From Leptospira perdikensis (GTDB lineage Bacteria > Spirochaetota > Leptospiria > Leptospirales > Leptospiraceae): DNA of 64,000 bases. Shown here piece after piece: positions 44,837-52,879 of this stretch. The stretch is from assembly GCF_004769575.1 (NCBI RefSeq), contig NZ_RQGA01000007.1, positions 186,001-250,000 on the forward strand. The letters are read 5' to 3'. Made by a program: the position numbers and the translations under genes. The notes beneath the pieces are model-generated. The model ran no database searches, had not been told where the DNA came from, and saw nothing but the letters and a program-made list of their open reading frames with translations. Within the stretch, counting starts at the first letter, position 1, and every line of letters begins with the position of its first letter.

Positions 44837-45500
44837 CTTTTTTGGATCCATCCTTTTGTATGGATTTGTCAGCAGTTTTCATTGTCTAGTAATGTGTGGT
44901 CCCTTCGTCTCCCTCTTACAAACCGACAAAGGAAAACATACTGCCATCTATCTCTATCACTTAGGAAGGATGATTTCATATACCTTCCTTGGTATCATCC
45001 TTGGATTTCTTGGTAAAGGTGCCAATGCCTTAGGGGATCTAACTGCAGTCAAAGGTGTCGCAGGAGTATTTACATTTTTATTTCTGATCTTATTTGCCAT
45101 CCGAACGTATACAGGTGGCCAAACTTCTTCCTTTGGATCATTACCAATAGGAATTCGCAAGTTTTTAGAACAAGTGCGTTCTAAATTTAGCAAAAATGGA
45201 CTTGGGTTTGGAATCGGAATGGTGAGTGCCCTACTCCCTTGTGGGGTATTGTATCCAGCCTATGCCGCGTCCTTTGCGACAGGAAACCTTTTCACTGGAG
45301 GTCTTGTGATGATTTTCTTTTATTTGGGAACGGTTCCCGCACTCACTGGTTTTGGTTTTTTTGTTTCGAAATGGAGACACCTGATTCCAACAAAATGGAT
45401 TCCTGCATTTGGAACAATGGTGATTCTAGCTTCTCTTAGTTTTCTACTCTATCGTTTGTTCTTTCATGCTCACGGAGAGTCTTGCGATCATCTACTATAA
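44814..45500 (+). CDS. SafE/DsbD_2-type membrane protein
   Basis: 228 residues from ATG 44814 (MDQLANLSFFGSILLYG). Six membrane helices; the diagnostic FVSSFHCLVMCGPFVSLL and YHLGRMISYTFLGIILG motifs place it with the SafE/DsbD_2 sulphite-exporter-like proteins often found with ccoS, where copper or thiol transport for cbb3 assembly is suspected. The start lies inside ccoS; longer in-frame starts would lie within the ccoS coding sequence and are rejected. Last gene of the operon. Confidence 0.88.
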   Translation: MDQLANLSFFGSILLYGFVSSFHCLVMCGPFVSLLQTDKGKHTAIYLYHLGRMISYTFLGIILGFLGKGANALGDLTAVKGVAGVFTFLFLILFAIRTYTGGQTSSFGSLPIGIRKFLEQVRSKFSKNGLGFGIGMVSALLPCGVLYPAYAASFATGNLFTGGLVMIFFYLGTVPALTGFGFFVSKWRHLIPTKWIPAFGTMVILASLSFLLYRLFFHAHGESCDHLL

Positions 45501-45545
45501 CGATTGATCTACTTTTGTTTTCTTTAATATCAATACAATCTATCT

Positions 45546-45875
45546 TTAGAATCCTCTTCCACGAAAGTATTTTTCTTTGAAGTGACTGACTAGGTCTTGA
45601 TTGATTCTAGTTTCGTTATTATTTCCAATCACTGCGATTAGTTTTTTTGCTAAGTTCCTGTCATGATTAACTAACCATCGTTTGTATTGTGTATTAAGTT
45701 CCGATTCTCCAACAAGAATGACTTCGTTTGGTGATTGTAGAGTTTTTGTGATGTCCTCAAAGTCCCAGACATCCGCTTCTGTTGGTTTCTCCCAAGTTTT
45801 AGATCGCATTTGGTCTGATTCAAACTTGATCATTTCAATTCTCTTTTTATTGAGGTAGAGGATGCAGGCGTTCAT
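45546..45875 (-). CDS. Small protein resembling eRF1 domain 3 / translational-machinery family
   Basis: 109 residues. The N-terminal strand pattern (NACILYLNKKRIEMIKFES), the middle EVILVGESELNTQYKRWL and the ending VSHFKEKYFRGRGF resemble the small bacterial eRF1/Dom34 domain-3-like proteins (often HAVVWLDH... and HRYF in others). Those may act in ribosome rescue or hibernation; function unproven. It stands alone between the cbb3 operon and the sigma cassette, with about 90 bases to the latter. Confidence 0.5.
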   Translation of the reverse strand: MNACILYLNKKRIEMIKFESDQMRSKTWEKPTEADVWDFEDITKTLQSPNEVILVGESELNTQYKRWLVNHDRNLAKKLIAVIGNNNETRINQDLVSHFKEKYFRGRGF

Positions 45876-45966
45876 ACTTTCACTTCCCTGGTTTGATTAT
45901 GACAGGAAAGAAAATTAAAATCATTCCCTTTTTACAAAAGCCCCCTCAGATGATCTATGATATTTA

Positions 45967-46230
45967 TCAATCCATACTCAAACTGACAATTGATTCTGAA
46001 CTCAGTTCATTAACAAGATAATTCATGTTAGTTGATAGTTCGTTAGGTTCAATCACAAACTCATTCACAAAAAGTAGGGAAAAGACTAAAGTGGATGCTG
46101 CCAAACTAACATAAACTTTTCGTTTTGTCTTTTCAGTCCGAATTCGTGCTTTGGTAGAACGTACCAACCGCAATTCGAAATCAGAATCATTCAAAAGTTG
46201 TTCCCATTTTTTAGGATTCTTGGAATTCAT
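45967..46230 (-). CDS. Small single-helix protein, putative anti-sigma factor
   Basis: 87 residues. The cytoplasmic N-terminus (MNSKNPKKWEQLLNDSD and basic helix) is followed by one membrane helix (about 40-60) and a short periplasmic tail. It overlaps the ECF sigma gene by 20 bases, the usual arrangement for sigma and anti-sigma. It is too short for a zinc-type anti-sigma domain but matches the size and plan of CnrY. The role is inferred from context. Confidence 0.6.
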   Translation of the reverse strand: MNSKNPKKWEQLLNDSDFELRLVRSTKARIRTEKTKRKVYVSLAASTLVFSLLFVNEFVIEPNELSTNMNYLVNELSSESIVSLSMD

Positions 46231-46735
46231 TTCTTCCTCCTGGTATATTTTTGCGGATCCATTCTTTAGTTCGAAACAAACGTGACTTCACCGTTCCCTG
46301 CCTAACCTCTAATTCTTTTGCAATTTCTTCCATCGTACTCCCAGCTAAATACAGACGAAGCGTTTGGCGATAGACTTCAGGGATTTGTCCAAGCATAGAT
46401 TCAATCCATTCTTCCTTTTCCCAAGGAACTTCGTCTCGCACACCCGAAAGTTGGACTTTGTTTTTTATTAAATACCTTTTTGCCTTTTCTTCTTCCTTCA
46501 ATCGTTTTTCATTCATCCGAAGGGATTCGTTACGAGCAATCGTGTAGATCCACGTAGAAATTTTAGATCTTCCATCAAACCCACCCTTCTCCAAAGATTT
46601 GAAAGCCCGGAAGTAAACTTCCTGAACTACATCTTCGGTGGCATCGTCAAAACGGTCGATGAGGGTATCACCGACCGTTTTTAAAACCAAGTATTTGGTT
46701 TCTTTGACTACTGATTCGAAGTCAAACTCGGGCAT
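46211..46735 (-). CDS. ECF-type RNA polymerase sigma factor
   Basis: 174 residues. Region 2 (about 20-85): DATEDVVQEVYFRAF and KISTWIYTIARNESLR. Region 4 (about 115-165): QIPEVYRQTLRLYLAGSTMEEIAKEL, VRQGTVKSRLFRTKEWIRK. It directs RNA polymerase to a small stress regulon. The gene lies 3 bases after a periplasmic Spy/CnrX-like protein gene and overlaps a putative anti-sigma gene. Confidence 0.93.
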   Translation of the reverse strand: MPEFDFESVVKETKYLVLKTVGDTLIDRFDDATEDVVQEVYFRAFKSLEKGGFDGRSKISTWIYTIARNESLRMNEKRLKEEEKAKRYLIKNKVQLSGVRDEVPWEKEEWIESMLGQIPEVYRQTLRLYLAGSTMEEIAKELEVRQGTVKSRLFRTKEWIRKNIPGGRNEFQES

Positions 46736-46738
46736 TGT

Positions 46739-47191
46739 TTACTCTTCCGGTGGTTGGTGGCGGCTTGCGAAACGTTCCACTAAATCAGCAAATTTTTCCC
46801 TTTGTTCTGGTTTTAAAACAGCATGGAATTCTACGAGTTTGGTTTGGAAAAACTTACGCATCTCTTGGTGGCGAGTTTCTCTTTCAATACTCATTTTATC
46901 CAATAACTTCGTATCGATTTTTTCCGCACGAATTTGTGTTGCCATCTCTTTGGCCCAAGATTCATGTTTTGGTTTCATTTCCTTGTGTTTGGCGATGAGT
47001 TCGGCTTTGATGGTTTCCAATTTTGCTTTTTGAGCATCATCTAAATCGAGTTTGGATGTCAGCTTAGAAGCCACCCATTCAATGCGTTTTTCGAAATCTT
47101 TATGCCCACGGCAATTTCCAAAAGCAAATGCCATCACCGATACAAGACCGACTGTTGTAGTGATTTTTAAAACTTGTTTGAGAGAGATCAT
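46739..47191 (-). CDS. Spy/CpxP/CnrX-like periplasmic sensor lipoprotein
   Basis: 150 residues from ATG 47191 (MISLKQVLKITTTVGLV), with AAGGAAG upstream. The lipobox is FGNC (residue 27). The mature helical hairpin carries LTxxQ-like motifs (DLDDAQKAKLETI, LKPEQREKFADLV) and the His-rich HKEMKPKHESW, typical of the Spy/metal-resist superfamily that senses metals or unfolded proteins. It stands first in a cassette with an ECF sigma and a small membrane protein. Confidence 0.8.
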   Translation of the reverse strand: MISLKQVLKITTTVGLVSVMAFAFGNCRGHKDFEKRIEWVASKLTSKLDLDDAQKAKLETIKAELIAKHKEMKPKHESWAKEMATQIRAEKIDTKLLDKMSIERETRHQEMRKFFQTKLVEFHAVLKPEQREKFADLVERFASRHQPPEE

Positions 47192-47242
47192 AAAACCTTC
47201 CTTGTTTGTTTGGTGAATATGACCCGGAAGATGAAGGGAGAG

Positions 47243-47272
47243 TTCCCTACCTCCAAAAAAAGAGGCAGGGAA
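47243..47272 (-). terminator. Hairpin after the lipoprotein gene at 47283
   Basis: On the minus strand the arms TTCCCTGCCTC and GAGGTAGGGAA pair over 11 positions (one G-U) around an 8-base, T-rich loop, 10 bases after the stop. There is no long U-run behind it, so it may terminate or protect the transcript. Confidence 0.45.
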
Positions 47273-47282
47273 TCTAAAAAAA

Positions 47283-47663
47283 TTAGAAACTTGGGAACGG
47301 ATCTCCCGTGATGAAACCATCTGTTTTCAAATCTTGGCAAGAAATGATATTGGTGATTGTGGAACCAAGCACAAAACCCTTAAAGCCTTGGATTTCAGAA
47401 ACACACTGATCCACATCAGCTTTAACATAGTATTTTGCCGAATCAATACTTGCGATATCGGCCGCAAGTAAACTAAGAATAGAAACGCTAGGTCTTCCTA
47501 CTAAAACAGTAGAATTGATAAGGTCCGTTTGAATAGCTGCATCCGTAATTCTTGAAGCCACAACAGAACCTTTTTCACGATCAATCGTTGCCCCTGCTGG
47601 ATTTAAGATCAGACAGTTCGTTAGCGAAAACGCTAAAGCAACAAAAAGTAATTTTTTTAACAT
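47283..47663 (-). CDS. Leptospiral lipoprotein, TIGR04452-like
   Basis: 126 residues from ATG 47663. The signal KKLLFVALAFSLTNC has a Thr-Asn-Cys lipobox. The mature part (ITDAAIQTDLINS, ILSLLAADIASIDSAKYY, VDQCVSEIQGFKG) resembles what I recall of TIGR04452, a lipoprotein family described only in Leptospira, often in multiple copies. Function unknown; monocistronic. The family match is from memory of the pattern. Confidence 0.6.
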   Translation of the reverse strand: MLKKLLFVALAFSLTNCLILNPAGATIDREKGSVVASRITDAAIQTDLINSTVLVGRPSVSILSLLAADIASIDSAKYYVKADVDQCVSEIQGFKGFVLGSTITNIISCQDLKTDGFITGDPFPSF

Positions 47664-47756
47664 AAATGTTTCCTTGGATAATGGTTTCACCAAATCTAGA
47701 TTATCCTTATTTCTGTTTCAAGAAAAAACCAACAGAGAATCTCAATTTAACAACGG

Positions 47757-48437
47757 TCAATCGCCAACAATAAAGATTGTGAGAAACCAATTGTTTTTCT
47801 TTTTTTCAAAGAAAGCTCTGTAGTCAAGAGGACTACGTAAAAACCGATCACATACATAACCGGCTTTCCCTTGGGGTGTACAAATCTTTTTCCAATTACA
47901 ATTACTTTCTTTTTCAAGTCGCCTTCCATCTAAATCATCTGCTTCTGATCTGACAATCTGGTAACTGAGCTGTGTGATGGCTTTGGATTCTTTAGAGGCA
48001 TCTTCTCTTACGTTTACATTTTTCCCAATGACTAAATAATAAGTGAAAGGATCATAATCACCCGGAAAAGTTTCAAAAAAATAGGGAGCGACCATTTGGC
48101 CTTCTTTATTCTGACGAAACCCTAATTTGACAACTTCCTCCATCAATTCCCAGAAATTGGAAGTAGATGGTTTTTCTGTTAGTTGGAATGATTTTAAAAA
48201 ATCTTTTTTCCCCGCTTCTGCACCAAAGGAAAAGTGAATTTCGTTATCGATCACTTCTTCCAAAGCCTTTCTGTCTTTGGTTTTCAAAATTTTTAGGAAC
48301 TTGGTTTTGAATTCGTTGAAACTTTTGTCCTTCGCCGAATGGTCGATAGGTGTTAAAGTCTTAGCGGGGAAAGGGTCACAGGGTAAAAGAACCGTTGGGA
48401 GAAAAAAAGCAAAAAGAACAATCTTGTATTTTAGCAT
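47757..48437 (-). CDS. Exported SH3b-domain protein
   Basis: 226 residues from ATG 48437 (MLKYKIVLFAFFLPTVL). The signal ends LLPC, so it may be a lipoprotein. A helical middle region is followed by a bacterial SH3 domain (about 150-210; NVREDASKESKAI, then GKAGYVCDRFLRSPL), a fold that binds cell-wall peptides. In this operon it follows a small secreted protein by 37 bases. A peptidoglycan-associated role is an inference. Confidence 0.65.
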   Translation of the reverse strand: MLKYKIVLFAFFLPTVLLPCDPFPAKTLTPIDHSAKDKSFNEFKTKFLKILKTKDRKALEEVIDNEIHFSFGAEAGKKDFLKSFQLTEKPSTSNFWELMEEVVKLGFRQNKEGQMVAPYFFETFPGDYDPFTYYLVIGKNVNVREDASKESKAITQLSYQIVRSEADDLDGRRLEKESNCNWKKICTPQGKAGYVCDRFLRSPLDYRAFFEKKKNNWFLTIFIVGD

Positions 48438-48474
48438 AAAACTTGCAAAAAAGATACTCCGAACCCTCAAAGAA

Positions 48475-48822
48475 TCAATTCTTTTTCGATACATTCACCG
48501 CCAGGGAACATTGTTTTGCGATCCCTAAATTTTCACGGATTTCTTCCAAGGAAAGTTTTTTCCGTTTGAGTTCACAAACTTTCAAAAAAAGTTCTGAATA
48601 CTCTTTGTCCAATTTTTCGCCTTCTTCGTCTTCTTCAGTCAATACAAGTTTAGCAATATCGACACAAGACCTTTCTGATTCTGGCAATAATTGAAATATC
48701 GTTTTTATGGTTTCTTCCTTTTGTTTACAAGAAGCACCTGTCGGTTGTTTTTCCTTTCCAAGAAGGGGGGAAAAGAAAAGGAATGCAATAGAGATGAGGA
48801 GGAAGGATCGGATTTTGAACAT
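48475..48822 (-). CDS. Small exported hypothetical protein
   Basis: 115 residues from ATG 48822 (MFKIRSFLLISIAFLFF). A signal peptide (residues 1-22) ends near SPLLGK; the mature part is a mainly helical, acidic segment with cysteines in GASCKQKEE, SCVDIAK, KVCELKRK and KQCSLA, a spacing that fits two disulphides. No family recognised. The next gene on this strand is the SH3b protein. Confidence 0.6.
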   Translation of the reverse strand: MFKIRSFLLISIAFLFFSPLLGKEKQPTGASCKQKEETIKTIFQLLPESERSCVDIAKLVLTEEDEEGEKLDKEYSELFLKVCELKRKKLSLEEIRENLGIAKQCSLAVNVSKKN

Positions 48823-48896
48823 CGGCAACATAAATCTTCTTCCCATTTGGATTTGGTCGAGTATCTTTCGTCCTATCCAAGAGAATTTAGAAATTT

Positions 48897-50300
48897 ATGA
48901 GCCAAACAATACGCAGAGAACACGACCTTTTGGGGGAACGAGATCTCCCCGCGGATGTTTACTGGGGAATCCACACCCTAAGGGCATTGGAAAACTATCC
49001 CATTACCGGCAAAACCATCGGCACTTATCCCGATCTAGTACGGGCTCTTGCTTATATCAAAAGGGCTTCTGCTAAAGCCAATCTACAACTAGGCCAACTT
49101 TCTAAAGAAAAAACAAAGATGATTGTGGATGCTTGTGACAGAATTCTAGCAAACGAATTTCATTCACAATTTGTAGTTGATGTGATCCAAGGCGGAGCTG
49201 GAACCTCCACTAATATGAATGCCAATGAAGTGATCACAAACATCGCTTTAGAAATGGCCGGTTTTACAAAAGGAGACTATTCTCACCTACATCCGTTAAA
49301 CGATGTCAACATGTCACAAAGTACAAATGACGTTTATCCTTCATCCCTTAAAGTGGCAGCAGTATTTGCGATCAAGGATTTACTTTCTGCTATGGAAGAA
49401 CTGCAATTAGCTTTTCGCAAAAAATCAGAGGAGTTTAAAGATATTTTAAAAATCGGGAGAACCCAATTACAGGACGCAGTACCAATGACTTTGGGGCAAG
49501 AATTTTCCACTTACGACGTCATGTTAGGTGAAGATATTAGCAGATTAAAAGAAGCAACCTCTCTGATTGGAGAAATCAATTTAGGGGCTACGGCAATTGG
49601 TACAGGAATCAATACAGACATTCGATACTCACAGATTGTTACCGATATTTTATCAAACGACACAGGTCTGAGCCTTATTGCCGCACCGAATTTAATTGAA
49701 GCCACGCAAGATACAGGTGCCTTTGTACAATTATCTGGGGTTCTCAAACGGATTGCGACCAAACTTTCTAAAGTATGTAATGACCTAAGACTTCTTTCCA
49801 GTGGACCACAAGGTGGGTTTAACGAAATCAATCTTCCGGCAAAAGCAGCAGGATCTTCCATTATGCCAGGTAAAGTGAACCCCATCATTCCAGAAGTAGT
49901 GAACCAAATTGCTTATGAAGTGATTGGGAACGATATCACAATCACGATGGCATCCGAGGCTGGACAATTACAACTCAATGCCTTTGAACCTATCATCGCG
50001 CACAGTCTTTTCAAAAGTATCGAGCACCTAACAGCTGGTTGTAAAACATTAGAAATTAATTGTATCAATGGAATCACTGCCAACCGAGAATTGTTGGAAT
50101 CCCGAGTGAAAACGTCTGCAGGACTTGCCACCGCCTTAAATCCTTACATTGGATATGAAAACGCAACTCTGGTAGCAAAGAAAGCTCTATTAGAAAACCG
50201 ATCCGTTGAATCCATTGTTCTTGAATTAGGTTTGTTAGAAGAAAAAAAACTAAAAGAAATCCTAAGCCCAGAAATTCTCACAGCACCTCATACAATTTGA
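48897..50300 (+). CDS. aspA: Aspartate ammonia-lyase
   Basis: 467 residues. It converts L-aspartate to fumarate and ammonia. Superfamily regions: GGAGTSTNMNANEV (C1), NMSQSTNDVYPSS (C2) and the mobile loop SSIMPGKVNPIIPEV (C3) with the catalytic Ser. Aspartase rather than fumarase is favoured because the N-terminal REHDLLGERDLPADVYWG pattern is that of AspA/AnsB enzymes. It diverges from the small secreted protein with a 75-base gap. Confidence 0.92.
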   Translation: MSQTIRREHDLLGERDLPADVYWGIHTLRALENYPITGKTIGTYPDLVRALAYIKRASAKANLQLGQLSKEKTKMIVDACDRILANEFHSQFVVDVIQGGAGTSTNMNANEVITNIALEMAGFTKGDYSHLHPLNDVNMSQSTNDVYPSSLKVAAVFAIKDLLSAMEELQLAFRKKSEEFKDILKIGRTQLQDAVPMTLGQEFSTYDVMLGEDISRLKEATSLIGEINLGATAIGTGINTDIRYSQIVTDILSNDTGLSLIAAPNLIEATQDTGAFVQLSGVLKRIATKLSKVCNDLRLLSSGPQGGFNEINLPAKAAGSSIMPGKVNPIIPEVVNQIAYEVIGNDITITMASEAGQLQLNAFEPIIAHSLFKSIEHLTAGCKTLEINCINGITANRELLESRVKTSAGLATALNPYIGYENATLVAKKALLENRSVESIVLELGLLEEKKLKEILSPEILTAPHTI

Positions 50301-50365
50301 GGTTGGATTATTTCTTGATTTCTTTTTATTTTTAGAGAAAATACGCTCGGTTCTATTCGTAATTT

Positions 50366-50749
50366 ATGAAACAATTAAGTATGGTATTCCTAGTTGAAGA
50401 TGACGTGATTACAACATTTCTCATCAAAACTTTGATGGAAAAGTTTTCCTTTGCAGACGAAATCCAGGGATTCCAAAATGGAGAGGATGCTTTAAATGCT
50501 CTGCTCAGTGGTACGGTAGACCCAGATTTATTGTTTTTAGATTTGAATATGCCGATTATGGATGGTTGGGAATTTTTAAATGCCATAAACCAACATCCAA
50601 AGTATGCAAAACTTCCCATTTATATCCTCACGTCTTCCATTGACCCCACGGACAAAGCGCGGTCAGCGGAATTTCAAAATGTGAAAGGTTACCTTGTAAA
50701 ACCCCTTTCCCTCAAAGATTTACAATCCATCAACCCCACAATAGGCTAA
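50366..50749 (+). CDS. Single-domain response regulator (CheY-like)
   Basis: 127 residues, receiver domain only. Acidic pocket LVEDDVIT, phospho-acceptor Asp in LLFLDLNMPIMDGW, Thr/Ser in ILTSSIDP and conserved Lys in YLVKPLS. It relays phosphate from an unknown kinase; the form FLDLNMP...DGWEFL is that of Rcp1-like receivers. Monocistronic. Confidence 0.92.
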   Translation: MKQLSMVFLVEDDVITTFLIKTLMEKFSFADEIQGFQNGEDALNALLSGTVDPDLLFLDLNMPIMDGWEFLNAINQHPKYAKLPIYILTSSIDPTDKARSAEFQNVKGYLVKPLSLKDLQSINPTIG

Positions 50750-50800
50750 TGAGACATATTTTTTTCTTTAGTTTTCCCCATCACGACCGATCTTAAAGTT

Positions 50801-51436
50801 GTGAGACTTTCAGATATTCCTTCTGTATCTTCTGTTCTAAACCGGATGGAGTCCCTATCCAAACTTTCAGAAAATCCCAAGTCTCTCGTTTCCTTCCCCG
50901 ATGTTTTAGAAAGGGAATGGAACCGTGCAAAACCACAAGACAACCTTCCCGTAAATACTCAGAGCCTAAAAGCAGAGGGAATTTCTCTCCCCTTCCCCAA
51001 AGAAGCCGACTCCCTGCAGGCCAGTCCCAACCAAACAGATGGAAAAACAAAACCAGCGGATATTTTCGGAACCATTGAATCCATTGCCAAATCACAAGGG
51101 ATGGATCCAAATTTAGTAAAAGCAATGGTAAAAGCGGAATCTAATTTTAAACCCAAAGCCGTCTCCCCCAAAGGTGCGATGGGACTTATGCAACTGATGC
51201 CAGAAACCGCAGAATCTTTAGGTGTCTCTGATCCATTTGATCCGGAAGACAATATTGGCGGTGGTGTGAAATTCTTAAAAGGGCTTATGAAAGAGTTCAA
51301 AGACCCTGAAAAAGCAATCGCGGCTTATAATGCCGGCCCGGGAGCAGTGAAACGTTACAAAGGCATTCCTCCCTACGAAGAAACACAAAAATACGTAAAC
51401 AAAGTCAAACGTTACTATAAAGATTTTAGTTCTTAA
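50801..51436 (+). CDS. Lytic transglycosylase (SLT domain)
   Basis: 211 residues. Residues about 1-85 are unstructured with no signal peptide; 90-205 form the SLT/lysozyme domain: LVKAMVKAESNFKPKAVSPKGAMGLMQLMPETA with the catalytic Glu in KAESNF, and AIAAYNAGPGAVKRY. It cleaves peptidoglycan glycan strands. GTG at 50801 is used; no strong ribosome site is seen. Lack of a signal suggests export by another route, for example with flagellar components, which is an inference. Confidence 0.88.
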   Translation: MRLSDIPSVSSVLNRMESLSKLSENPKSLVSFPDVLEREWNRAKPQDNLPVNTQSLKAEGISLPFPKEADSLQASPNQTDGKTKPADIFGTIESIAKSQGMDPNLVKAMVKAESNFKPKAVSPKGAMGLMQLMPETAESLGVSDPFDPEDNIGGGVKFLKGLMKEFKDPEKAIAAYNAGPGAVKRYKGIPPYEETQKYVNKVKRYYKDFSS

Positions 51437-51446
51437 AAATTAAGTT

Positions 51447-52778
51447 TTAGTAAAACGTTAGATAACCGAACTTTTTCTGTAAACTCGCAGTATATACCTC
51501 AAACGGATGTTTGATGGCAGTTTCCGACCAAGCTTCATCTACTTTTTTAACAATAAAGGCCAAACTCTTTTCATTCCTGATTTTTTCTGATGTAGCTCTT
51601 TGAATGAGTACGTCATTTTCGCTGATAGGAACGATCGCAAAAGATCTAGAATTTCTTCGAAATAGTCCTGACTTCTGAACTAATTGGATGTCCTGGTTCC
51701 AAATTCCATTCACATACAAAAAAGATTTATCCGTTACCGTTTCCTCTCTCATGTATTTAGTTTTGGTACCTGTTTGGAAATAAAACGCAAAGGAAAATTC
51801 TTTCGGTAAATAAATAGGATCTGATTTTAAAATGAGAGCTTGTCCAAAAGCCTTTGTTAGGTTTTTAGATTGGAGTTCCCAAGGTTCTTTATCTGCCGTT
51901 TTTAAGTTTTTGAAAATAAAATAGATAGAACCCAAAATACAAAGTACAATGACAACGGATGCTGTGATGGTATTTAATTCTTTTTCTGTTTTTAATAACA
52001 CATGTCCAATTCCCAGTACTACGAGTGGCAAAAGTATGAGCAGAGCCGATGTGTACCAAGTTTTGAATAAAAACCCAATGGAGTTTGGTCCAAAAAAATC
52101 TGTATAAGAAAAATAGAATAAAGAGAGAATAAAAAATCCAAGATACCCTAATAAAAATAGAAAAGGTACGTTTTTCTTTTTATAAAACACTGATGTTTTT
52201 TGTGCAGCCTTACGAGATCCACGAATGCCAGTGAAAATCACAAAGAATGTAAATCCAAGATAGAACATGATAAAACTAGAGAAAAAAGCAAAAGCGGTAA
52301 ATGTAGGAAAGATGAGAAGGTCTGTCATCTTTTCCAATCGGAAAGTTAAAAACACCAATAGTAAAAATACAAGACAAAGTGTTTCTGTGAAATAGGAAGT
52401 TGGGAACCCATAGGAGAATGGGAGAAATGCCGCCAGATAAACCAAAAGGTAATGGTTTCGTTTCCACTCTTCTGACCTAAGGAGTAGCATAAACAAATGT
52501 AAGAATAAACTATAGAAAAGTCCGGCTAACACTAGGAAGGAAGGGATATAATTGGTTCCAAAAAGTTTCTTCCACGCCACAACAAACCAGATGGCCAGTG
52601 GTTCCCGAGCAGAAAGGAGCCCCCCTTCTTCCACAGCTGCCTTAATATTCGCCAAAAATTCCCATTCGGTTTCTGTCGTAGGAAAAGGTCTAAAATAAGA
52701 GAACAGAGCAAAGCCCAAACTTAAGAGTAAGATGCTAAAAATGAAAGGAAGTGGTGAAAAAGGTTTTGGGTCGCGCAT
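51447..52778 (-). CDS. Polytopic membrane protein of unknown function
   Basis: 443 residues, about nine membrane helices (residues 10-300), then a soluble C-terminal part. The overall plan resembles that of the 13594-15474 protein and of glycosyltransferase-like membrane proteins, but no catalytic motif is recognisable. It is convergent with the transglycosylase gene (10 bases between stops) and diverges from the ecm gene. Confidence 0.6.
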   Translation of the reverse strand: MRDPKPFSPLPFIFSILLLSLGFALFSYFRPFPTTETEWEFLANIKAAVEEGGLLSAREPLAIWFVVAWKKLFGTNYIPSFLVLAGLFYSLFLHLFMLLLRSEEWKRNHYLLVYLAAFLPFSYGFPTSYFTETLCLVFLLLVFLTFRLEKMTDLLIFPTFTAFAFFSSFIMFYLGFTFFVIFTGIRGSRKAAQKTSVFYKKKNVPFLFLLGYLGFFILSLFYFSYTDFFGPNSIGFLFKTWYTSALLILLPLVVLGIGHVLLKTEKELNTITASVVIVLCILGSIYFIFKNLKTADKEPWELQSKNLTKAFGQALILKSDPIYLPKEFSFAFYFQTGTKTKYMREETVTDKSFLYVNGIWNQDIQLVQKSGLFRRNSRSFAIVPISENDVLIQRATSEKIRNEKSLAFIVKKVDEAWSETAIKHPFEVYTASLQKKFGYLTFY

Positions 52779-52879
52779 CTTGGAAAAGGCTCAAATTGCC
52801 TAGTCCTGTATAAATTTTTAGGTGAAAATATTCCAGAAGATTTTCAATTATACATAGAATTTATAAAACGAGGCAAAGA

